Assembly: GCA_944384235.1 (NCBI GenBank)
Contig: CALWSP010000022.1
Span: 62,001 to 126,000 of the forward strand
Source of the DNA: an uncultured Clostridia bacterium
GTDB lineage: Bacteria > Bacillota > Clostridia > Lachnospirales > CAG-274
Reading direction: 5' to 3'
DNA: 64,000 nt
A program made the translations under genes and the position numbers. Every line of letters begins with the position of its first letter. Position 1 is the first letter of the stretch. Positions 52,019 through 60,479 of the stretch are shown piece by piece. Under the pieces are notes generated by a model. That model saw only the letters and a program-made list of their open reading frames with translations. It ran no database searches and had not been told where the DNA came from.

Positions 52019-52708
52019 ATGAACATTACATACATAAACCATAGTGGGTTTGCAGTGGAAACTGAAACTTGCTATATCCTATTTGACTATTTTAACGGCA
52101 AACTACCTGAGTTTGAAGGAAATAAACCTATATATATTTTTTCTAGCCATAGCCATCACGACCATTTTAACAGAGAGTTATTTAATGTTTTTGATGATAA
52201 CAAAGTAAAATATATATTATCAAATGATATAAAGAAAAAAATTAAAAATATACATCAACCTAACATTACTTTTGTTTACCCAAGAAAAGAGTATGAAGTA
52301 GATAATTTAAAAATTAAAACATTAAAATCAACTGATTTAGGCGTCGCATTTATAGTTGAAGTTGATGGTAAAAAAATATACCATAGTGGCGACCTAAATT
52401 GTTGGTTATGGGCAGAAGAAAGCAAGCAATATAATAAAAATATGAAAATTAATTTCGAAAAGGAAATTGATTCCATAAAAGGCGAAAAATTTGATATTGC
52501 TTTTATACCTCTTGACCCAAGACAAGAAATATATTATGATATAGGTATAAACTATATTTTAGAAAATTGTGAAATAGAAAATCTTTTCCCAATGCATATG
52601 TGGGAAGAATATTCTATTCAGGATAAATATTTAAATGATGAAAATAATAAACTTAATTTAACTAAGTTTTATAAAATAAGCAATAAAAATGAAAACTGGA
52701 GGATTTAA
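52019..52708 (+). CDS. Metallo-beta-lactamase fold hydrolase
   Basis: This 229-residue MBL-fold protein belongs to the UlaG-like group. The N-terminus (MNITYINHSGFAVETE) leads to the metal motif SSHSHHDHF; further ligands are the His and Asp in YHSGDLNCW and a late His in NLFPMHMW. The substrate is unknown. It heads a run with a glyoxalase (2-base gap) and CorA. GGAGG precedes the ATG. Confidence 0.87.
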   Translation: MNITYINHSGFAVETETCYILFDYFNGKLPEFEGNKPIYIFSSHSHHDHFNRELFNVFDDNKVKYILSNDIKKKIKNIHQPNITFVYPRKEYEVDNLKIKTLKSTDLGVAFIVEVDGKKIYHSGDLNCWLWAEESKQYNKNMKINFEKEIDSIKGEKFDIAFIPLDPRQEIYYDIGINYILENCEIENLFPMHMWEEYSIQDKYLNDENNKLNLTKFYKISNKNENWRI

Positions 52709-52710
52709 TT

Positions 52711-53079
52711 ATGCAATTTAAAATGGTTCACGAAAATTATAATGTAGCAAATTTAGAAAAGTCAATTGAGTTTTATAATAAAGCTTTGGGCTTAAAAGAA
52801 GTAAGAAGAAAAACTGCAGAAGACGGAAGTTTTATACTTGTTTATTTAGCTAATAAAAACAGCGACTTTGAACTTGAATTAACTTGGTTAAGAGATATGG
52901 ATAGGCCATATAACCTTGGTGATTGTGAGTTTCATTTAGCTTTTAGCACAGATGATTTTGATGGGGCTTATAAACTTCACAAAGAGATGGGTTGCATTTG
53001 CTATGAAAATAAATCTATGGGAATTTACTTCATCTCTGACCCTGATGGATATTGGCTTGAAATTGTTCCTACAAGATAA
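52711..53079 (+). CDS. Glyoxalase/VOC family protein (lactoylglutathione lyase-like)
   Basis: This 122-residue single VOC protein resembles GloA: His near the start (VHENYNVANLEKSIEFYNKA), Glu in FELELTW, His in CEFHLAF and Glu in the final YWLEIVP, the four metal ligands of glyoxalase I. The genome also encodes methylglyoxal synthase in this window, so detoxification is plausible. Low-GC anaerobes usually lack glutathione, so the thiol cosubstrate is uncertain. Confidence 0.85.
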   Translation: MQFKMVHENYNVANLEKSIEFYNKALGLKEVRRKTAEDGSFILVYLANKNSDFELELTWLRDMDRPYNLGDCEFHLAFSTDDFDGAYKLHKEMGCICYENKSMGIYFISDPDGYWLEIVPTR

Positions 53080-53084
53080 TTAAA

Positions 53085-53996
53085 ATGGTGTATGAATTAA
53101 AAGAAAATACCTTATTTAAGGTAGATAAAAAATTCGAAGAAAATCAAAAAAATTTAATATATATTTTTTCATCAAATGAATTTTCCAAGTTAGAAAAACG
53201 CTACTCTAACTTAAAAATATATCGTAGGCATAAGACATATAGATGCACACAAATAGAGGTTTATAATAACTACATCTATTGTGATTTTTATATTCCTTCT
53301 AAAATAAATATGAAATCTAGAAACAGTTTTGAATGTATTATTTTTAAAGATTATATCATATTTATTGACGATGGAGATTTTGTGGAAAAAATTATTTCAA
53401 ATATATGTGTAAATCCTAAGAAAAATAACTACAATTTAGGGAAATTCTTTTATGAAATATTAAGCGAAATTATTTATAAAGACATAGTTTTTTTAGATAG
53501 TTATGACGAAAAATTAAGCAAAATAGAACAAGAGGTAATAGAAAATAATTTTGAAAAAATCATTTCTAAGTTACCAGAAATCAAAAGACATTTAATGCTC
53601 TATTGCAGACATTATTCACAACTTCTATCTATATGTGATATTATTAAAGAAATGGTAACAGATTTTTTTGATAAAGACACTATTCACCTTATTACTCTTT
53701 ATTCAAATAGAGTGGATAGGTTAAGGGAAGAATCTGAAATTTTAAAAGAGTACTGCGTTCAAATTCAAGATATGTATCAAGCCCAAATAAATGTTAGACA
53801 AAATGATATTATGAAAACCTTAACAATAGTTACAACAATAGTTTTGCCTCTTTCGTTAGTTGCTGGCTGGTATGGAATGAATTTTAAATATATGCCAGAG
53901 TTAAACACTAGATATGGTTATTATGTTATTATAGTTGTTTCAATAATAATAGTTTTATTTTGTCTTGTTTTATTTAAAAAGAAAAAATATTTTTAA
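53085..53996 (+). CDS. CorA-like magnesium/cobalt transporter
   Basis: This 303-residue protein has a long N-terminal cytosolic domain rich in Lys and Tyr, a helical stalk and two C-terminal membrane helices (about 246-267 and 279-298) flanking the selectivity motif YGMNFKYMPELN. The GMN tripeptide defines the CorA family. It starts 5 bases after the VOC gene stop without a strong ribosome site, so coupling is likely. Confidence 0.9.
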   Translation: MVYELKENTLFKVDKKFEENQKNLIYIFSSNEFSKLEKRYSNLKIYRRHKTYRCTQIEVYNNYIYCDFYIPSKINMKSRNSFECIIFKDYIIFIDDGDFVEKIISNICVNPKKNNYNLGKFFYEILSEIIYKDIVFLDSYDEKLSKIEQEVIENNFEKIISKLPEIKRHLMLYCRHYSQLLSICDIIKEMVTDFFDKDTIHLITLYSNRVDRLREESEILKEYCVQIQDMYQAQINVRQNDIMKTLTIVTTIVLPLSLVAGWYGMNFKYMPELNTRYGYYVIIVVSIIIVLFCLVLFKKKKYF

Positions 53997-54039
53997 TAAA
54001 CTTTAGTTTTTATGAAAATTATAATAAGGAGAAGTTTTT

Positions 54040-54666
54040 ATGAAAAAAATAAATTATTTTATTGTCTTTTTCGCTTTGCTTTTTACTTTAATAGGGTGTA
54101 AAGGCTTTGAAGATAAGTTTATAGAAACTAATCATTCCAATAATATTGAAAATTTTGATATCGGAAATAAAAATAGTAACATATTAGTTGCATATTGCTC
54201 ATTAACAGGAAATACAGAAACAATTGCCAAACAATTGCAATCTGTACTTGATTGCGACCTTGTAGAAATTGCTCCTTCTAAACCATATAAAGATGAAGAT
54301 GTGGTTTATAATGACCCTAACGCTAGGGCAAGCAAAGAAAGCTCTGACCCTGAAGCTAGGCCAGAGATAATTAAAAAATTAGATAATCTTGATAATTATG
54401 ATTATATACTTTTGGGCTACCCAATTTGGTGGGATAAAGCTCCAAAAGTTGTATATACATTCTTAGATGAATACGACTTTAACGGAAAAACTATAATTCC
54501 TTTTTGCACATCTGGAAGTTCACAAATTGAAAGAAGTGTTAGCGAATTGCAATATATGATTAATACAAACCCAACTTGGGAAAATGGAATGAGATTTGAC
54601 TCTAAAATTGATAATTTAGAAAACATCGAAAATTGGGTTAAACAATTAAACTTAAACACAAAATAA
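54040..54666 (+). CDS. Flavodoxin-domain lipoprotein
   Basis: A lipoprotein signal peptide ends at lipobox LIGC (Cys20). A flavodoxin domain (about 45-205) follows, with the FMN loop AYCSLTGNTETIAKQL, LLGYPIWWDKAPKVVYTFLDE and PFCTSGSSQIERSV. Surface-anchored flavodoxin proteins of this kind are common in gut anaerobes, but the redox partner is unknown. GGAGA precedes the ATG, and a terminator follows directly. Confidence 0.9.
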   Translation: MKKINYFIVFFALLFTLIGCKGFEDKFIETNHSNNIENFDIGNKNSNILVAYCSLTGNTETIAKQLQSVLDCDLVEIAPSKPYKDEDVVYNDPNARASKESSDPEARPEIIKKLDNLDNYDYILLGYPIWWDKAPKVVYTFLDEYDFNGKTIIPFCTSGSSQIERSVSELQYMINTNPTWENGMRFDSKIDNLENIENWVKQLNLNTK

Positions 54667-54694
54667 AAAAACACCTTATATAAGGTGTTTTTTT
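54665..54694. terminator. Bidirectional terminator
   Basis: A 14-bp stem AAAAAAACACCTTA/TAAGGTGTTTTTTT with a 2-base loop separates convergent genes. Confidence 0.88.
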
Positions 54695-55256
54695 ATTTGT
54701 TGCTATTAAAAACAATAGGTTTCTTTCTTTTTGGTGTTGACAAACTTTCGTTAATATACCCAACACTTAATGGTGCTACTAATTCAAAATTTTCTGGTAC
54801 ATTGTATTTTTTCTTGAATTCGCTTGTGTTACAATACGCTTCAGCAAAACCAATCCAACAACTACCAATTCCCATATCATAACCTGCTAATGTAATATTA
54901 GCTGCTGCTAAAGTACAGTCATAAACATACCAATGAGATTCTTTATTTCCGTAAACTAAAATAACTGTGTTAGCCTTGTTAAAAACGTGAAATTTAGGGT
55001 TAGTAAACCATTTTTTATATTGCTCTAAGTAAGGATACTTGTCTAAATTAGCATCTAAATTAGCTTTTATATCTTCTGACAATTTGTCTATTTCTTCTTT
55101 GTTATCTAAAACAACAAAACCCCAAGGCTCCATACCTGAACCTGTTGCCGCTTTTGTTGCTAACTCAAGTAACATATCCAAATCCTCTTTTATAAGAGGT
55201 CTATCTTCATATCTTCTTATACTTCTTCTGTTATTTATGCAAGTTAATGTGTTCAT
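54693..55256 (-). CDS. Nitroreductase family protein
   Basis: This FMN-dependent oxidoreductase has 187 residues. The N-terminal FMN motif INNRRSIRRYEDRPL leads to the ATGSGMEPWGFVVL region, then AAANITLAGYDMGIGSCWIGFA and APLSVGYINE. The substrate is unknown. AGGAGG precedes the ATG. It is monocistronic. Confidence 0.9.
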   Translation of the reverse strand: MNTLTCINNRRSIRRYEDRPLIKEDLDMLLELATKAATGSGMEPWGFVVLDNKEEIDKLSEDIKANLDANLDKYPYLEQYKKWFTNPKFHVFNKANTVILVYGNKESHWYVYDCTLAAANITLAGYDMGIGSCWIGFAEAYCNTSEFKKKYNVPENFELVAPLSVGYINESLSTPKRKKPIVFNSNK

Positions 55257-55376
55257 ATTTAATTCCTCCTTAAAATATAGTTATATTATAAAAAAAAATA
55301 AATTGTTTGTCAATAATATACAGTTTAATTAACCTTTATAAAATATATTTTATCTTAGTAGGGAAATATATATACA

Positions 55377-55407
55377 AAAAACCCCTATGAAAACATAGGG
55401 GTTTTGT
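55377..55407 (-). terminator. Intrinsic terminator after the rubrerythrin gene
   Basis: A 12-bp stem AAAACCCCTATG/CATAGGGGTTTT followed on the minus strand by T residues, about 25 bases after the stop codon. Confidence 0.88.
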
Positions 55408-55430
55408 AATTTATAATTAAATATTATAAA

Positions 55431-55973
55431 TTAACCAAAATATCTTTCTAATAAGCCCTTGAAAGCCTTACCGTGTCTAGCTTCATCTCTAGCCATTTCG
55501 TGAACTGTATCGTGGATAGCATCTAAGTTAGCTGCCTTAGCACGCTTAGCTAAGTCAAACTTACCAGCAGTTGCACCATTTTCAGCCTCAACACGCATTT
55601 CAAGGTTCTTCTTTGTAGAGTCAGTTAATACTTCGCCAAGTAATTCTGCAAACTTAGCAGCGTGCTCAGCTTCCTCGTAAGCAGCCTTTTCCCAGTATAA
55701 ACCAATTTCAGGGTAGCCTTCTCTATGAGCTACTCTAGCCATAGCTAAGTACATACCAACTTCTTTACACTCACCTTCGTAGTTAGCTCTTAAATCTTCC
55801 ATAATATCTTCGCTAGCACCCTGAGCTACGCCAACAACGTGCTCTGCAGCCCAAGCCATATCTGCAGACTGCTCTTGGAACTTAGAAGCAGGAGCGTTAC
55901 ATACTGGACACTTTTCTGGAGCCTCAGTACCTTCGTGAACATAACCACATACCATACATACAAATTTCTTCAT
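55431..55973 (-). CDS. Reverse rubrerythrin (NADH peroxidase type)
   Basis: This diiron peroxidase protects anaerobes from H2O2 and oxygen. Unlike classical rubrerythrin, the rubredoxin domain is N-terminal ([10 protein letters not shown]...CPVCNAPAS, four Cys), followed by the four-helix diiron domain with [31 protein letters not shown] and [12 protein letters not shown] (EXXH pairs). Codon use is biased towards AAG for Lys and GCT/GCA for Ala, as in gap, suggesting high expression. A perfect Fur-type palindrome lies upstream. Confidence 0.94.
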   Translation of the reverse strand: MKKFVCMVCGYVHEGTEAPEKCPVCNAPASKFQEQSADMAWAAEHVVGVAQGASEDIMEDLRANYEGECKEVGMYLAMARVAHREGYPEIGLYWEKAAYEEAEHAAKFAELLGEVLTDSTKKNLEMRVEAENGATAGKFDLAKRAKAANLDAIHDTVHEMARDEARHGKAFKGLLERYFG

Positions 55974-55998
55974 ATTAATATACCTCCATATATTTTAT

Positions 55999-56013
55999 TG
56001 ATAATAATTATCA
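55999..56013 (-). promoter_or_regulatory. Fur/PerR-family operator upstream of rubrerythrin
   Basis: TGATAATAATTATCA is a perfect 7-1-7 palindrome identical to the Fur consensus TGATAATNATTATCA and two symmetric bases from the PerR box TTATAATNATTATAA. It lies 26 bases before the start codon, probably over the -10 region, where a bound repressor would block transcription. Confidence 0.75.
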
Positions 56014-56086
56014 TTTACAATGTAATAATATCACAATATTTGTAAAAAGTCAACACTTTTTTGACAAATTATTCTTTATTATGTCA

Positions 56087-56115
56087 TTGAAAAATTTTTT
56101 CTGATATGTTAATAT
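56087..56115 (+). promoter_or_regulatory. Sigma-A type promoter for the alarmone synthetase gene
   Basis: TTGAAA (56087-56092), a 17-base spacer and TAATAT (56110-56115), shortly before the GGGGGTGG ribosome site. Confidence 0.5.
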
Positions 56116-56137
56116 ATATGTACGGGGGTGGTTGTTT

Positions 56138-56935
56138 ATGCTTTTTGATTGGAAACAAGCATTGCTTCCTTACGAACAAGTGGTAGATGAACTACTTGTT
56201 AAATTTAAAGGTATTATGAGAGAATTTCAGGTTGCTGGAAACATTTCTCCCATAGAAAATGTCACTGGCAGAGTTAAAAGTGTTGCTAGTATAATTGAAA
56301 AAACAAATAGACGAAATATTCCTTTAGATAAGGCTCTAGATGTTTTAGAGGACATTGCTGGAGTAAGAATTATTTGTCGCTTTGTTGACGACATATATGA
56401 AGTAATAAATTTAATAAAAAAAAGAGATGGCATTGATATGGATATAATACAAGAGGAAGATTATATCAAAAACACTAAAACAAGTGGCTATAAAAGCTAT
56501 CACATAACTATTAATTATCCAATTTTTATACAAGGAGAACACAAAAAATTCAAATGTGAAATTCAAATAAGAACATTAGCTATGAATTTTTGGGCAACTA
56601 TTGAACATTCATTAAGATATAAATTTGACAAAACAGTTCCAAACGAAATACGAGATAGGCTTAAAGTTTGTGCTGAGGCTGCTTTTCAATTAGATATGGA
56701 AATGGATAAAATCAAATATGAACTTATGGAAACTAAATCTTTAATGGAAAATAAAGAAGAGATAATTAATAGAATAATTCATAATATACATATTTTATAT
56801 AATAACTCTAATATTGAAAACAAAAATGAATATAATCATCAATTTATAGAACTTTATCAAGAAAATAACCTTGATAAATTGCGAGAATTTAATACAGAGC
56901 TAGAAACACTATTACAAGAAATAGGAGAAAATTAA
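56138..56935 (+). CDS. Small alarmone synthetase (GTP pyrophosphokinase, YjbM/RelQ-like)
   Basis: This 265-residue RelA/SpoT synthetase-domain protein makes (p)ppGpp from ATP and GTP/GDP. It lacks hydrolase, TGS and ACT domains. Motifs: GRVKSVASIIEK, DIAGVRIICRFVDDIYEV, TSGYKSYHITINY (substrate loop) and CEIQIRTLAMNFWATIEH. A helical C-terminal tail fits the tetrameric RelQ/SAS1 class. ATG 56138 was chosen over a TTG at 56132 because of the GGGGGTGG spacing. It is coupled to the next gene (1-base overlap). Confidence 0.93.
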   Translation: MLFDWKQALLPYEQVVDELLVKFKGIMREFQVAGNISPIENVTGRVKSVASIIEKTNRRNIPLDKALDVLEDIAGVRIICRFVDDIYEVINLIKKRDGIDMDIIQEEDYIKNTKTSGYKSYHITINYPIFIQGEHKKFKCEIQIRTLAMNFWATIEHSLRYKFDKTVPNEIRDRLKVCAEAAFQLDMEMDKIKYELMETKSLMENKEEIINRIIHNIHILYNNSNIENKNEYNHQFIELYQENNLDKLREFNTELETLLQEIGEN

Positions 56936-57627
56936 TGGCGTTGTATGCAATATCAGACTTACATTTAAGTCTATACAAAGAAAAACCTATGGATATTTTT
57001 GACCCCATATGGTTAAACCATAACCAAAAACTGCTTGAAAATTGGAACAACATAGTTCAAGAAAATGACACTGTTATTGTAAACGGAGATTTATCTTGGG
57101 GTATGAATATTACAGAAGTTCTTCCTGATTTAGAATTTATAAAAAATTTAAACGGAAGAAAAATCCTAATTCAAGGAAATCACGATTTTTTTTGGAATTC
57201 CACATCTAAATTAAACTCTATGTATGATAATATGTTTTTTTTAAAAAATAACTTTGCAATTTATAATGATATTGCAATTTGTGGAACAAGGGGTTGGCTT
57301 TGTCCTGGTGACACAAGATATACTCCCCACGACAACAAAATTTATTTAAGAGAAATTGGGAGATTAAATTTATCAATTCAATCTGCAATAAAAAACGGAT
57401 ATGAAAATAAAATTTTAATAGCAATGCACTATCCGCCAACAAACGATAAATTTGAGGAATCTGAATTTATTAAAATTTTCAAGCAATACAACATTAAACA
57501 AGTTATTTATGGTCACCTTCACGGTGTTAATAAATATAAAAATAGTCTTTTAGGTGTGCAAGATGGAATAAAATATAATCTTGTTTCATCTGATTATTTA
57601 AATTTTAAACCAATTAAATTAATTTAA
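56935..57627 (+). CDS. Calcineurin-like metallophosphoesterase
   Basis: The 230-residue protein has the metallophosphoesterase ligand series: SDLHLSLY (D-X-H), NGDLSWG (GD), QGNHDFFWN (GNHD), MHYPP and the final GHLHGVN (GHXH). The substrate is unknown. Its start overlaps the alarmone synthetase stop codon, and a cyclophilin gene follows 14 bases later, so the three form an operon. Confidence 0.9.
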   Translation: MALYAISDLHLSLYKEKPMDIFDPIWLNHNQKLLENWNNIVQENDTVIVNGDLSWGMNITEVLPDLEFIKNLNGRKILIQGNHDFFWNSTSKLNSMYDNMFFLKNNFAIYNDIAICGTRGWLCPGDTRYTPHDNKIYLREIGRLNLSIQSAIKNGYENKILIAMHYPPTNDKFEESEFIKIFKQYNIKQVIYGHLHGVNKYKNSLLGVQDGIKYNLVSSDYLNFKPIKLI

Positions 57628-57641
57628 AGGAGAAAAGTAAT

Positions 57642-58163
57642 ATGACAAAAAATCCTATTGTAACATTTGAATTAGAAAGTGGTGCTAAAATTGTGGCTGA
57701 ATTATATCCAGAAATTGCACCTAATACTGTAAAAAACTTTATTAGCTTAATTAATAACAACTTCTATAATGGTTTAATCTTCCACAGAGTAATTTCTGGC
57801 TTTATGATTCAAGGTGGTTGTCCAAATGGAACAGGAACAGGTGGCCCTGGATATAGCATTAAAGGTGAATTTGATATGAATGGTTTTAAAAATGATTTAA
57901 AGCACACAGAAGGTGTTTTATCAATGGCTAGAGCTATGGCTCCAAACTCAGCAGGTTCACAATTTTTCATTATGCACAAAACATCTCCACATTTAGATGG
58001 ACAATATGCTGCCTTTGGCAAGGTTATAGATGGTATGGACATTGTAAATGAAATTGCTAATATTCCAACTGATTTTTCAGATAGACCTCTTACTGATGTT
58101 GTGATGAAAAAAGTTAGTGTAGATACAAATGGTGTAAACTACGACGAACCAGAAAAAATGTAA
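57642..58163 (+). CDS. Cytoplasmic peptidyl-prolyl isomerase (cyclophilin)
   Basis: This 173-residue cyclophilin without a signal peptide shows FHRVISGFMIQGGCP, GVLSMARAMAPNSAGSQFFIM and FGKVIDGMDIVNEIA. It is the second cyclophilin in the window; the other is a lipoprotein near 15.4 kb. AAAGGAG precedes the ATG. A terminator lies about 60 bases downstream. Confidence 0.95.
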   Translation: MTKNPIVTFELESGAKIVAELYPEIAPNTVKNFISLINNNFYNGLIFHRVISGFMIQGGCPNGTGTGGPGYSIKGEFDMNGFKNDLKHTEGVLSMARAMAPNSAGSQFFIMHKTSPHLDGQYAAFGKVIDGMDIVNEIANIPTDFSDRPLTDVVMKKVSVDTNGVNYDEPEKM

Positions 58164-58218
58164 TTTTAATCAAATTTTAATCTATAATTAATATCAATTT
58201 AAAACAGAAATTTTACTA

Positions 58219-58252
58219 TGAATACGGGCGTGGTTTTGCGTCCGTATTTATT
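58219..58252 (+). terminator. Intrinsic terminator after the cyclophilin gene
   Basis: An AATACGG...CCGTATT stem, extended by GCG/CGT pairs, is followed by a T-rich run. Confidence 0.75.
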
Positions 58253-58273
58253 TTTATAAGGGGTGGATTATAT

Positions 58274-58984
58274 ATGAAAGAAACAATAAATGAACAAAAA
58301 AGAGTTTTAATAATAGAAGATGAAACAAAGCTTGCAAGATTTATTGAATTAGAATTAAAACACGAAGGATATAAAGTTATATTGGCTGAAGATGGTAAAG
58401 AGGGGATAGATAAATTTTTTGACGAAAAACCTGATATTGTTTTGCTTGATTTAATGTTACCTAAATTAAATGGAATAGAGGTGTGTAGAAGAATTAGAAA
58501 AGAATCTGACACCCCAATTATAATGATAACAGCAAAAGGAGAAACTATGGATAAAATAGTGGGGCTTGATAGTGGAGCTGATGATTATATTACAAAACCT
58601 TTTGCAATAGAAGAACTTTTTGCTAGAATACGTGTTGCTTTAAGACATAGTAGTAAAATAACAAATGAAAAAAATATTAATAATATACTTATTTTAAATG
58701 ATTTAAAAATAGATTTGTCTATGCACTCTGTATACTATAAAGAAAATAAAATTGAATTAACAAAAAGAGAGTATGAACTTTTAGTATACCTAGTTAGAAA
58801 CAAAAATATTGTTATTTCAAGAGAACAAATTCTAAATAAAGTTTGGGGATATGACTATCTTGGAGAAACAAATGTTGTAGATGTATATGTAAGGTATTTA
58901 AGAACAAAAATAGATGACAAATATAATATAAAACTTATTCACACAATTAGAGGAGTGGGGTATTTTGTTAAAGACAACGATTAG
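58274..58984 (+). CDS. OmpR-family response regulator
   Basis: The 236-residue regulator has a receiver domain (acidic pair IIEDE, phosphoacceptor Asp in IVLLDLMLP near residue 58, Lys in ITKPF) and a winged-helix DNA-binding domain (LTKREYELLVYLVRNKN, YVRYLRTKID). It overlaps the following histidine kinase by 20 bases, forming a standard pair. GGGGTGG precedes the ATG. The regulon is unknown; the downstream amidase gene is a possible target. Confidence 0.95.
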   Translation: MKETINEQKRVLIIEDETKLARFIELELKHEGYKVILAEDGKEGIDKFFDEKPDIVLLDLMLPKLNGIEVCRRIRKESDTPIIMITAKGETMDKIVGLDSGADDYITKPFAIEELFARIRVALRHSSKITNEKNINNILILNDLKIDLSMHSVYYKENKIELTKREYELLVYLVRNKNIVISREQILNKVWGYDYLGETNVVDVYVRYLRTKIDDKYNIKLIHTIRGVGYFVKDND

Positions 58985-60395
58985 TTTTATAAAAAATAAA
59001 TATAAAAAACTTCCAATAGGCAAAAAAATAACATATATATATTCTAGTGTTTTTATGCTTATGATTGTGCTTTTTTCAATATTTGCCTTTTCTAATATAT
59101 GGATATATTATACAAGCATATCCAAAACAGAAATAAATACTGCCGCAAATAAAGTGGAGGAATACGTAAAATCTGGAAATAAACTTGAAAAAAATAAATT
59201 AGAAGAAATAATAGACAATCCATATATAGATGTTAAAATATTTAATAGAAATTTAATGCCAAATGGAAATATTGAAACTATGCCAAACCCTGATTTATTT
59301 CCAAACCCAGAAAATTTTAGTATAGAAAAAAATAGTGAAAATAAACCTAAAAAAAATGATATGTATGGAAAAAATTCAATTGATGATAACCAATACATTT
59401 ATATGCACAGGGTTTTTGAATATAATAATAACACATACGAAATTCTAATTTTCAGACGAAATAATACTGAAAATATGGCTATAACAATTAGCTTTTTAAT
59501 TATTATATTCACAAATATTTTTTCTATATTAATTGCCATTTTTGTTGGAAAATATATAACAAAAAAAATACTAGCTCCTATAAGAGAAATAACAGATACA
59601 GCAGAAAAAATAAGTCTTTATGATTTGTCAAAGAAAATAGAAGTACCAAATTCTGATGATGAAATTAAAATGCTTGTTCTGCGATTTAACTCTATGATAG
59701 AAAGATTGCAAGAAAGTTTTAATAAAGAAAATCAATTCATTTCAGATGCTTCCCACGAACTAAAAACACCAATAGCTATAATTAACGGCTATATAAATAT
59801 GATGGATAGATGGGGAAAAAACGAACCAGAAGTTTTAGAAGAAGCAATATCTTCAATAAAAAGCGAAACTGAACATATGAAAAAACTTATAGAGCAACTC
59901 TTATATTTAGCTAAAAACACTCAAGATGAAAATGACATAACTTTTGAAAACACTTCTCTAAATTTTATAGCAAATGAAATTGTAAAAGAATTAGAAATAA
60001 TAAACCCTGAAATAGAAACTAAAATTTTATTTCCACCAAATGAAATTTCAGTAAAATCAAACCAACATCTTTTAAAACAAATGCTTTGGATATTTATTGA
60101 AAATAGTATTAAATATAAAAAAGATGATAAATTAAAAATAGAAATTGAAATTGGTACAATTTGTGACAAACCTTTTATTTCTGTAAAAGATAACGGAATT
60201 GGCATTGAAGAAAATGAAATAAATAAAATTTTTGATAGATTTTATAGACAAGATAAATCTAGAAATAAAAAAATAGAAGGCAACGGTTTAGGGTTATCTA
60301 TTGCACTCGCAATTAGCCAAAAATTAAATGTAAAAATTAAGGTTGATTCTAAAATAAATGAAGGTAGCTCTTTTAAAATAATATTTAATAATTAG
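58965..60395 (+). CDS. Membrane sensor histidine kinase, partner of the OmpR-type regulator
   Basis: The 476-residue kinase has two membrane helices (about 25-47 and 168-192), an extracellular sensor rich in Asn and Pro (MPNPDLFPNPENFS), a HAMP domain, the box SDASHELKTPIAIINGY (His near residue 264) and HATPase motifs (FIENSIKY, VKDNGIGI, GNGLGLSIALAIS). It starts with TTG after GGAGTGGGG, inside the end of the regulator gene. Confidence 0.94.
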   Translation: MLKTTISFIKNKYKKLPIGKKITYIYSSVFMLMIVLFSIFAFSNIWIYYTSISKTEINTAANKVEEYVKSGNKLEKNKLEEIIDNPYIDVKIFNRNLMPNGNIETMPNPDLFPNPENFSIEKNSENKPKKNDMYGKNSIDDNQYIYMHRVFEYNNNTYEILIFRRNNTENMAITISFLIIIFTNIFSILIAIFVGKYITKKILAPIREITDTAEKISLYDLSKKIEVPNSDDEIKMLVLRFNSMIERLQESFNKENQFISDASHELKTPIAIINGYINMMDRWGKNEPEVLEEAISSIKSETEHMKKLIEQLLYLAKNTQDENDITFENTSLNFIANEIVKELEIINPEIETKILFPPNEISVKSNQHLLKQMLWIFIENSIKYKKDDKLKIEIEIGTICDKPFISVKDNGIGIEENEINKIFDRFYRQDKSRNKKIEGNGLGLSIALAISQKLNVKIKVDSKINEGSSFKIIFNN

Positions 60396-60428
60396 TGTTA
60401 CATTTATATTACAATGTACTAGAATTAA

Positions 60429-60456
60429 TTGTAAATATTATTTTATATGGTATAAT
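60429..60456 (+). promoter_or_regulatory. Extended -10 promoter for the amidase gene
   Basis: TTGTAA (60429-60434), a 16-base spacer and TATAAT (60451-60456) with the TG extension (TGGTATAAT). Confidence 0.65.
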
Positions 60457-60479
60457 TTATTTAGAAAGGAGTGATAAAA

